A DNA stretch of 37,089 bases from a virus, in the IMG/VR virus record IMGVR_UViG_3300044701_000250, positions 1-37,089 of that record. The stretch is one strand, 5' to 3'. This document shows, piece after piece, positions 23,083-29,512 of this stretch; positions within the stretch are counted from its first letter, which is position 1, and each line of letters opens with the position of its first letter. Made by a program: the position numbers and the translations under genes. The notes beneath the pieces were generated by a model, which was not told where the DNA came from, did no database searches, and saw nothing but the letters and a program-made list of their open reading frames with translations.

Positions 23083-23222
23083 AAAAAGAAGATAGTTTTC
23101 TTGACTGGGTATCATACGGCGGCGCCATCATCGCCGTGATGTGCCTAGCATTGATCGGTGCCGCCGTTGGCGGTGCCATCTTTGGCGTGTTCGTTAAGAC
23201 CATGATGTGGGTGGCGCGATGA
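23079..23222 (+). CDS. Small membrane protein (47 aa)
   Basis: The ATG at 23079 overlaps the nuclease stop as ATGA, and the stop overlaps the next ATG the same way. An acidic N-terminus (MKKEDSFLDWVSYGG) precedes a long hydrophobic helix (AIIAVMCLALIGAAVGGAIF, with GxxxG-type spacing). It lacks a charged tail typical of a pinholin. Function unknown; it is produced early, so it is more likely membrane-modifying than lytic. Confidence 0.65.
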   Translation: MKKEDSFLDWVSYGGAIIAVMCLALIGAAVGGAIFGVFVKTMMWVAR

Positions 23223-23641
23223 GTTACTCCGACTTTCATGCTGATGACTTTGGGGCGATTCTTCGCGGAGAACAAGACGAGGATGTGGTCAACAATCCGA
23301 GCCACTACAAACTCGAGATTGACGGCCAGCAGTTTGAGGCTATCGACGTGATCAAGGCGGTAGTGGGCGACGAGGGATTCGTCGCCTACTGCCACGCCTC
23401 TGCGCTGAAGTACCTTTGCCGCGCTGGTCGTAAGGCTGGCAACGCAACGGCGCAGGACTTCCGCAAGGCGGCGTGGTTCTTGACCGCGGGCGCGCACAAG
23501 TTGGATGACATGATCGACGATCAGATGCTGGATGACTGCCGCCAGCGGATCACGCGCGAGCAGGTTATCGACATCTGGAACCAAGACCGGCTGCAGGACG
23601 CGCTGGACATTGGCCGCAAGATCAACGAGGGTGAATACTGA
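23219..23641 (+). CDS. DUF3310 protein (T7 gp1.7-related)
   Basis: 140 residues from the ATG at 23219. VNNPSHYKLEIDGQQFEAID (residues about 24-43), YLCRAGRKAGN (about 65-75) and DFRKAAWFLTAG (about 80-91) are the signature of DUF3310. This family includes the T7 gp1.7 nucleotide kinase that acts on dTMP/dGMP. A nucleotide metabolism role fits the early replication operon. The C-terminal 45 residues are acidic and helical. Confidence 0.8.
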   Translation: MSYSDFHADDFGAILRGEQDEDVVNNPSHYKLEIDGQQFEAIDVIKAVVGDEGFVAYCHASALKYLCRAGRKAGNATAQDFRKAAWFLTAGAHKLDDMIDDQMLDDCRQRITREQVIDIWNQDRLQDALDIGRKINEGEY

Positions 23642-23871
23642 TGCAAAGGGCAGCGTCACGATATAACCCGACGCTGACGTTTGAGCAGTACCAGGTGCTG
23701 CTCGAGCGTAAGCGCCTAGCGCACGCGGATGGCGAGCGATTGAAGTACAAAGACTTGATGCGCGACTGGGGCGTGAAGCAATACGCGCTGGCCACGGCGG
23801 TGCAGCGTGGCATAAAGCAATACGATTACAAAATATGGAAGGCATCAAAAAATGACAATCGACAACTTTAG
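23641..23871 (+). CDS. Hypothetical HTH-like protein (76 aa)
   Basis: 76 residues. The ATG at 23641 overlaps the previous stop (TGATG). It is basic and helical; LKYKDLMRDWGVKQYALATA followed by VQRGIKQYDY looks like a helix-turn-helix with a CRISPR-unrelated, phage-type loop. Possibly a DNA-binding regulator. The last 20 bases overlap the next gene. Confidence 0.62.
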   Translation: MQRAASRYNPTLTFEQYQVLLERKRLAHADGERLKYKDLMRDWGVKQYALATAVQRGIKQYDYKIWKASKNDNRQL

Positions 23872-24118
23872 CGACGGCGGATCATGGCGCCGTGAGATGC
23901 TGGCAAGGCCACTGAGCGTGAGCCAGTTGCGTGAAATTATCAGCGAGTTGGAACATGCGCTAACTGTTGAGCGCAGCCGCACGTCTGCGATGGTGAGCGA
24001 GTTGGCCGCGGCGACTGCTCGAGAGATGGAGCTACGCGCTGCGCTTGAGCACGCTAGCCGTATTTTCGGCGCAGGTAGTCCATCCGAAGCGGCATCAGGT
24101 CATAGTCGCCCTTCTTGA
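23852..24118 (+). CDS. Coiled-coil protein (88 aa), overlaps a convergent gene
   Basis: ATG at 23852 with GGAAGG upstream. Residues about 20-66 form a predicted coiled coil (LSVSQLREIISELEHALTVE, then an AAATAREMELRAALEHA segment). The last 20 codons (GAGSPSEAASGHSRPS end) lie on the antisense of the metallophosphoesterase 3' end, a 65-base tail-to-tail overlap. The C-terminus is therefore low-information, and the gene may have been extended by loss of an earlier stop. Confidence 0.6.
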   Translation: MTIDNFSDGGSWRREMLARPLSVSQLREIISELEHALTVERSRTSAMVSELAAATAREMELRAALEHASRIFGAGSPSEAASGHSRPS

Positions 24119-24797
24119 CGCCATTAAGTACGACTATCCCGTTCCACTCGCTTGTCTGTACATCGTCCGGGCGATAGCCCTCGTTCTCGAGGTAAAAGCG
24201 CCCGGCGACGAGACCGTGCTTAACGTGGTCAGGGTATTGCTTGCTGGCGTACAGGAAGCCCTGCTGGTGACCCTGCACGAATGACTTGCCGATGTTGTTA
24301 AGGCGGCTGACGATGGTGCCGCCGATGGGCTTACCGCTAAACGGGTTTGGGAAGTAATGGCAGTAAGCGATCCCATCAATCTCTACGATCTTTAGGAATC
24401 GGTGCCGCTCCCAGTCCAACGTCTGGCAGTTCTGCGAGCCGATAATGCCCTGCCACTTGGGGTCATTCTTGGCGATACGGTTCGCGCGGTTCTCGTGGTT
24501 GCCCTCGAGGAATACTTTGCGCGGCTTCCACGTCTTGCTGCGTGACTTCTTAAAGTAAGAATTTAGAAGACGGAAAGCCTCGTTCCCGGCGTCCACGTCA
24601 GCCTGATAGCGCGCACCTTCTAACTCTGCGCTGCCCTTCTCTGCGTGGCTGTTGAGGCTCGGGAAGTCCCACCAGTCCCCAAGACACACCACCACGTCAG
24701 GGCGATACTCGAGGATCGCCTCGCCTGCCCAGTGTATGTGCGCCGTGTTGGACTCTGGCCGAATCTGTGTGTCAGGGATGATGAGGTGGCGTTTCAT
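24054..24797 (-). CDS. Calcineurin-like metallophosphoesterase
   Basis: 247 residues. The ATG at 24797 overlaps the mini-zincin stop as ATGA. Metal-ligand motifs: PDTQIR (D9, Q11), VVVCLGDWWD with G40-D41, LEGNHENR with N100-H101, a histidine in AYCHYFPNP near 146, and QGHQQG near 176-181. The D-x-Q variant of the first motif is seen in phage members. Substrates could be nucleic acid, nucleotides or phosphoproteins. It lies in the late lysis-side cluster rather than with replication genes and ends in an antisense overlap. Confidence 0.8.
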   Translation of the reverse strand: MKRHLIIPDTQIRPESNTAHIHWAGEAILEYRPDVVVCLGDWWDFPSLNSHAEKGSAELEGARYQADVDAGNEAFRLLNSYFKKSRSKTWKPRKVFLEGNHENRANRIAKNDPKWQGIIGSQNCQTLDWERHRFLKIVEIDGIAYCHYFPNPFSGKPIGGTIVSRLNNIGKSFVQGHQQGFLYASKQYPDHVKHGLVAGRFYLENEGYRPDDVQTSEWNGIVVLNGVKKGDYDLMPLRMDYLRRKYG

Positions 24798-25096
24798 TCC
24801 ATGGTGGTCAGCATCTGCTGGAGCAGGTGGCCGAGTCGGTCAACGAGTTGCTCGTCGCGCGACAGGTCATCGTGTCCTGCTATGTCCAGCATCGCGTGTA
24901 TTGCCTCGTGGCAAAATACTTGCTGACGATTAGATCCTTTGCAGCTTGATAGGAGTTCGATCTTGTAGTCGCCGGGTAGCCAGATCCCGACGCAATTCTT
25001 GCCGTGCTTCCACTTGCGCGGCGTGATGACGTTGACCGCGATCGTGTGCCCTGCGAGCTGGAACTGCTTCGGCACGCCATCGCTGCGCGGCGTCAT
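24794..25096 (-). CDS. Mini zinc peptidase-like protein (HExxH)
   Basis: 100 residues from the ATG at 25096, which overlaps the lysozyme stop as ATGA; a longer frame would run antiparallel to no known start and is unlikely. After a beta-rich half (FQLAGHTIAVNVITPRKWKH), FCHEAIHAMLDIAGHDD (residues about 63-79) contains HEAIH, with an acidic DEQLVDRLGHLLQQ helix about 16 residues later. This is the arrangement of compact zincins such as SprT/ImmA-like proteins. The substrate is unknown. Its position next to endolysin suggests a role at lysis, or a regulator-cleaving peptidase. Confidence 0.65.
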   Translation of the reverse strand: MTPRSDGVPKQFQLAGHTIAVNVITPRKWKHGKNCVGIWLPGDYKIELLSSCKGSNRQQVFCHEAIHAMLDIAGHDDLSRDEQLVDRLGHLLQQMLTTME

Positions 25097-25551
25097 GGCA
25101 GCAAGGCCGCTTCCGCTTTTCGGCGACGCACCAGCCCGGGCAGTTCGCGACCGCCCGCTTTTGTCCATCGCATCAACTGCTGCCTTGCCTCGTCCCACTG
25201 TTCTGCCTCCACTCGTTTGCGTAACGTGCTGGCTCGATATCTCGGGACACCGAGATTGTAAGCAAAATCAATGACTGCTGCCAAAGCCCTCGGGTGCTTT
25301 ATCAAGTTTGGCGATGTTCTCAACACCCCTGCGCCGTAGTTGTTCCGCAGTTCGGACAAAAGCCACTGGTCGGCCAATTCACGGCTGATAGGTTTATCAT
25401 CCGTTGATACTTTAGTGCCATCCGGCTTGTAGACCGTCCCGTACCCGATGGTGGGATACCCAGCCGGGCAGATGTAAGGCTTCGCACTGAAGCCCTCAAA
25501 GTGTCTGCAGAGGTCAGCGGCTAGTGTGAGCGCCTCATCGAGTGCGTTCAT
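25093..25551 (-). CDS. Endolysin, GH24 lysozyme
   Basis: 152 residues from the ATG at 25551; a TTG five codons earlier is possible. It cleaves the peptidoglycan glycan backbone at lysis. The catalytic triad spacing is the E-8-(D/C)-5-T of GH24: E19 (HFEGF), C28 (PYICPAG) and T34 (YPTIGYG), so the T4 aspartate is replaced by cysteine as in other members. The rest (ALAAVIDFAYNLGVPRYRAS, ARQQLMRWTKAGGRELPGLV) is the standard lysozyme C-lobe. No signal peptide or SAR helix is evident, so export should need a holin. Confidence 0.9.
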   Translation of the reverse strand: MNALDEALTLAADLCRHFEGFSAKPYICPAGYPTIGYGTVYKPDGTKVSTDDKPISRELADQWLLSELRNNYGAGVLRTSPNLIKHPRALAAVIDFAYNLGVPRYRASTLRKRVEAEQWDEARQQLMRWTKAGGRELPGLVRRRKAEAALLP

Positions 25552-26008
25552 AGACCCGACCGACAAACCAGAAACTGATGATCATGTTAAGTACAGCCAT
25601 GTCATCGGCGCCCCAGATTGTGGTGGCCACTTGCTTCCAATCGCCGTTTTGCTCGAGTGCAATTAAGAATGAGGCCACCTTCACCGCGGCGTAAGCGCCA
25701 ATGAAGAGATAGGTGGTCAGAGGTCGCACCAGCGCAGAGATAGCAGCCACGATAGATCCAGCGGCCTGTGCGGTAGCGCTCTGCTCCTTAAAGGCTTGCT
25801 CGATGGCGCTAACTTCAGCCATCGTCATCTGCGCCTCAGTCTGCTTCATGGCAATCTCGCCCTTCACCTGGGCGAACTTCATCTCTGCCTCAAGCATCTT
25901 GAGCTCGTGGCCGCGCTCGTTCTTGGCGTCAAAGAATTTTAGCGCCTCTGGAGCCAATCGCAGAAGGCCACCAAACACGCCGCCGAGTAGGGTTTCCATC
26001 ATGGTCAT
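25535..26008 (-). CDS. Holin-like membrane protein (157 aa)
   Basis: ATG at 26008, ATGA overlap with the previous stop. The N-terminus TLLGGVFGGLLRLAPEALKF is amphipathic, followed by FDAKNERGHELKMLEAEMKF and a Gln/Glu/Ala-rich coiled segment (to about residue 80). Two hydrophobic segments follow near residues 85-115 (AAISALVRPLTTYLFIGAYA) and 138-150. This architecture recurs next to phage lysozymes and is usually called a holin. Direct proof of pore function is lacking. It overlaps endolysin by 17 bases. Confidence 0.7.
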   Translation of the reverse strand: MTMMETLLGGVFGGLLRLAPEALKFFDAKNERGHELKMLEAEMKFAQVKGEIAMKQTEAQMTMAEVSAIEQAFKEQSATAQAAGSIVAAISALVRPLTTYLFIGAYAAVKVASFLIALEQNGDWKQVATTIWGADDMAVLNMIISFWFVGRVYERTR

Positions 26009-26154
26009 TTCCCCTTATTTATCAGGTCAAATAAAGTCTTGATCTTGTCTTCCAGCACTGCCACTCGCAGATCCAACTTCGACAACACGATGATCAGCGT
26101 GATCAGCGCCAGAATGACTGGCCATGCGCGGGTGAAGATCTCGAAGAGTTCCAT
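26005..26154 (-). CDS. Small membrane protein of the lysis cassette (49 aa)
   Basis: The ATG at 26154 has AAGGAAG seven bases upstream, inside the end of the injection protein gene region; longer frames would overlap that gene. One transmembrane helix is present (WPVILALITLIIVLSKLDLR), followed by a short helical tail (VAVLEDKIKTLFDLINKGK). Topology resembles class III holins or small antiholins. It immediately precedes the 157-residue holin-like gene. Confidence 0.7.
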   Translation of the reverse strand: MELFEIFTRAWPVILALITLIIVLSKLDLRVAVLEDKIKTLFDLINKGK

Positions 26155-26158
26155 GCGC

Positions 26159-28081
26159 TTACTTCCTTTCTTCTTGCGAAAGCAACCCCGGCAGTCTTCC
26201 ACCAAATTGGACAGACTGCGCTTTTTTGGCTTCCCGCGCTGCCGTCTCTCGTAGCAGTCGCTGGTCTTCCAAATCAAGACGATCAAGTATCTGCATCTGC
26301 TGCTGCGGGTTCATTTCCGTCAGCATACGCGCCATGTCTGCTCGAGCGTTCGGAGTAAGTCCACGCAGGCGACCGCCAGCAAGATTTAGCAGCGTCAAGA
26401 ACCGAGACGCTGCATTCCCCATGGCGAATTGAGCGACCTGTTCGGTGCGCGCCAACTGGTCAACACCGGCGCCAGCGGCTGCAGAAGTGCGTGCAGTTCT
26501 GGAGCCAATATTCGGGTTGATGTTTCTTGCAAAGTCTTGAAGCTGTCGCTCTTGCTTAATCCGCATGGCAGCCTGCGCTGCGGCCTCTGGCGTTGTGGCG
26601 ACAAAATCAAGCAGGTCACGATTTTGCTTGCTACCTGTCAGCATACGCGCCATGCCGATGTCATCCATTGTGGCAAGGCGGTTGTACAGCGCGTCACGCG
26701 CAGTCTCTTTAACAACCGCCTGCTGCTCTGGCGACAGTGTGCGCAAGGCAACACGGCGGTCAGATTCAGACATGTTGATAAAGCGCTGCCCAAGCTCTGA
26801 CAGTTTTATCAACTCAGAGTCTTCTGCAAATCGCGCTCGCGCCGCGGCGTATTCTGGAACTAGCGCCTTGACTCGAGTATCAAGTTGGTCAAATAGACCC
26901 TTGATGCCAGAAGCATTCACGTCACCCGATCGAAACGCTTGGTCTTTCTTGGCGCGAACTGCGCGAAGAAGATAGTCAAGCGCGGCAACTGATGGGTATG
27001 CGTTTTGAATTAGGTCGCCGTTCTTGTCTACCAAGTCAGGCAACTTCATTTTTTCTTGTCGCTGCGCGTTTGTCTGAGCCTTTTTGTAAAGCGCGCGCAG
27101 CAACGGATCGCTAACAATGATATTGACGATTTCATCGTCTTGAACAATGCCAACGGCTCTAGCCTGCCCGTACAGCGTGCTGGCATTTTCGTTGCGCATC
27201 TTCTCAAACTTTTTGAGCACGTCTTGCGTAAACTGGCGATTTCCACCAGTCATTTCATTGACAATACCCATGACGCGCGGGCCAGATCCGCTCAATATTT
27301 CTTGAGATACGTCTCGAGTGATATCACCGGCTTGCCCGCCACCAATAGCGGCACGCTCTGCCGCCATCTGGCCGGACTGCCCCATCATCATTCCAAGCGG
27401 GCTAATCTCGTCAGGCCGCCCAGTTAAGATCTGCTGACGCAGTTGGTCACCAGTCACGCCTGCCTCGCGCATAGCGCCGAGGACTTCCTGCGAAGCTACG
27501 CGCGGTTCATTTGGATTAAACGCGCGCCCAAGCACGGAGCGCGCTCCGCGCAAGTAGTCCATGCCAGCGCCAAACGCCGGGCCAGTCACTGCGCCAATGC
27601 CGCCACCCGTTACCGCCCCTGCTATCCGATCCCCAGGCTGCGCCTCTAAGCCGCCCTGGATGGCGCCAGTTGTGGCACCCATACCAGCCTGCGATAGAAG
27701 GCGACCGCCGACACTGGTAACTGCCGATGCCTTCCCAAACGGATTAGGCGACAGCAGCGCTCCGCTTAATTCTGACACGCCGTATGTGATGGGGTTGGCG
27801 CGTTGCATCGCCTCACGCTCTTGGCGCTGCTGCTCCATGCTCTGGCCGTAAGGCATCATTCCAGCGCCAGATTCAAGCGCTGCGATTGCCTCATCTGCGC
27901 CGCCATACGTCACACCCTGCCCAAAGGCACGGATAGCCGTCTGCAACATTCCTGGCGGCTGATTTTGCGCCTGTGCTGCACGCGCAGATTTTCGCTGGCG
28001 AACCTTCTCAATAACTTCCGGGCTCGTGCCTTCTGGAAACTCGGCAACAGTGCCGTCTGGCATCGGGACTTTAATGGCCAT
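26159..28081 (-). CDS. Internal virion/injection protein (640 aa)
   Basis: 640 residues from the ATG at 28081; a longer frame would enter the upstream gene. PDGTVAEFPEGTSPEVIEKV near the start is a short motif common at N-termini of phage ejection proteins. Residues about 85-180 are Gly/Ala-rich with several hydrophobic stretches (GATTGAIQGGLEAQPGDRIA, VTGGGIGAVTGPAFGAG), which could insert into the host membrane. The remainder is helical and Gln/Arg/Ala-rich. No transglycosylase motif is seen. It probably leaves the capsid to form part of the DNA-delivery channel. Confidence 0.72.
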   Translation of the reverse strand: MAIKVPMPDGTVAEFPEGTSPEVIEKVRQRKSARAAQAQNQPPGMLQTAIRAFGQGVTYGGADEAIAALESGAGMMPYGQSMEQQRQEREAMQRANPITYGVSELSGALLSPNPFGKASAVTSVGGRLLSQAGMGATTGAIQGGLEAQPGDRIAGAVTGGGIGAVTGPAFGAGMDYLRGARSVLGRAFNPNEPRVASQEVLGAMREAGVTGDQLRQQILTGRPDEISPLGMMMGQSGQMAAERAAIGGGQAGDITRDVSQEILSGSGPRVMGIVNEMTGGNRQFTQDVLKKFEKMRNENASTLYGQARAVGIVQDDEIVNIIVSDPLLRALYKKAQTNAQRQEKMKLPDLVDKNGDLIQNAYPSVAALDYLLRAVRAKKDQAFRSGDVNASGIKGLFDQLDTRVKALVPEYAAARARFAEDSELIKLSELGQRFINMSESDRRVALRTLSPEQQAVVKETARDALYNRLATMDDIGMARMLTGSKQNRDLLDFVATTPEAAAQAAMRIKQERQLQDFARNINPNIGSRTARTSAAAGAGVDQLARTEQVAQFAMGNAASRFLTLLNLAGGRLRGLTPNARADMARMLTEMNPQQQMQILDRLDLEDQRLLRETAAREAKKAQSVQFGGRLPGLLSQEERK

Positions 28082-28088
28082 CTTTATC

Positions 28089-29228
28089 TCACTTGATAGG
28101 GTTGCCGTTTCGATCGTAGCGCTCAACTCGACCGCCACGCTCGATGATGGATCGAATCATCTGCGCCTGCACATTCACAGGCAGCATCGGATTCGGGAAC
28201 TGCCGAATACCAACCTCCACGTCTGTTCCAGTAATCGGGCCAGTCGGATTCTGCAGCATTGCAATACCAGAGCCGCCAGTTGTAGCAGGCCCCATAAGAT
28301 CTGCGTTTGATGCCTCAACGATGGTTTTCGCAAAGTCACCAATGACTGGAAGACCGGATACGGTTCGAGCAACGCCGCCCTGTAGGAATCTGCCGCCCCT
28401 GTTTCTAATCAGAGTCTCAATTTCTGCAGGCGTTTTCTTTTTCAACTCTTCAACGCCGACTCCTGTCAAGTTTGATGCATAAGTGTAAGCAGCATCTTGC
28501 GTCATGTTGACGCCAGACTGCTGACGCGCGTTCAGCGTTTCGCCTTCTCCGCCCTTGCCAGTGCCCGGCATATACGGGGCGCCAACAGGTGTTCCAGACG
28601 CCTGCCCAGGAGCAATCCATGTGTCTTGCACCATGCCATTCGCAAGGCGCACTTGGCGCAGTGTCGGCTGCGGGCCTTCCTTTGGTTGGCGCGCCTCTTT
28701 TTGCACGATAAATGTATCTCTTGGGTTTCTTTTGTTTACTGCCACTAAGCCAACCCCAGAAACATTTTGAACCGTATAGTCTTCCGGCTTCATTCTTTCA
28801 TCAGCCATAGACTTCAGCATAGGGTTAGCCTGCAGCGCAGCGGCACCAGCGGGTGACGCCATCAGCGCCTGCAGGTTCATGCCAGACATGGGGCGCACTT
28901 CTTCAAGTTGCGTCTGCTCACCCACGTCTGCGCCTCGAGCGCCCATTCGACCAGCAATAGCGGCCTGTGCTTGGTTCACATCCTGAGTGGCGCGGCGCAT
29001 TGTGGCTTCTTGCTCGGCCTTCTTGCGCAACTCTTGTCGCGCTCCACGGTAGGACTCAATGCCGCCCAGCAATCCGGTGCCGGAGAGCATTCCGCGTACT
29101 GCGGACAGCCCAGCCTCTCGCTCTAGTCGCTTGCGCTCCTCTTCGGAAAGACCGGCCAACTCCTCCTCACCGAGAAGTCCGCCAATCATGCGAGAGTAAA
29201 GACTGCGCTTGTTTTTAGATTCGGCCAT
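28089..29228 (-). CDS. Internal virion/injection protein (379 aa)
   Basis: 379 residues, ATG at 29228. The helical charged N-terminus (NKRSLYSRMIGGLLGEEELA, then EEERKRLEREAGL) is followed by Gln/Ala-rich helices (ATQDVNQAQAAIAG). A central beta-like segment (YTVQNVSGVGLVAVNKRNPR) and a disordered middle come next. The C-terminal part has a hydrophobic patch (VSGLPVIGDFAKTIV). Order and composition match podophage ejection proteins next to the larger one downstream. The precise family is not recognised. Confidence 0.68.
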   Translation of the reverse strand: MAESKNKRSLYSRMIGGLLGEEELAGLSEEERKRLEREAGLSAVRGMLSGTGLLGGIESYRGARQELRKKAEQEATMRRATQDVNQAQAAIAGRMGARGADVGEQTQLEEVRPMSGMNLQALMASPAGAAALQANPMLKSMADERMKPEDYTVQNVSGVGLVAVNKRNPRDTFIVQKEARQPKEGPQPTLRQVRLANGMVQDTWIAPGQASGTPVGAPYMPGTGKGGEGETLNARQQSGVNMTQDAAYTYASNLTGVGVEELKKKTPAEIETLIRNRGGRFLQGGVARTVSGLPVIGDFAKTIVEASNADLMGPATTGGSGIAMLQNPTGPITGTDVEVGIRQFPNPMLPVNVQAQMIRSIIERGGRVERYDRNGNPIK

Positions 29229-29236
29229 GTTTCACC

Positions 29237-29512
29237 TCAATCCCCGAGTAAGCCGCCGCGAACCTTGCGACCGCCGTACATGCTGTAAATGCCACCGTAA
29301 TACTTATTTGGGTCATAAATTGGGGCGCCACCTTTTGGGTTTCTTGGCGCATCCAAAAATGATTTTAGAGAGTCTTCATCATCTTCGCTCCCAGACGGGC
29401 CACGTCCAAGATTTTTCAGTACATTCTTTGGAGAGAATGCTTTGATCCCGCCCTCGCTTTCACCTCCACCAGCAAGCGACTTGAGGATGGCCTGAAGAAT
29501 AAACTCTTCCAT
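29237..29512 (-). CDS. Small virion-module protein (91 aa)
   Basis: The ATG at 29512 overlaps the previous stop (TGATG). A short amphipathic N-terminal helix (MEEFILQAILKSLAGG) is followed by a Gly/Ser/Asp-rich disordered region and a Tyr/Gly end (YDPNKYYGGIYSMYGGRKVR). No known family. It lies between the Gln-rich S74 protein and the injection proteins, so it probably belongs to the virion or tail assembly. Confidence 0.65.
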   Translation of the reverse strand: MEEFILQAILKSLAGGGESEGGIKAFSPKNVLKNLGRGPSGSEDDEDSLKSFLDAPRNPKGGAPIYDPNKYYGGIYSMYGGRKVRGGLLGD

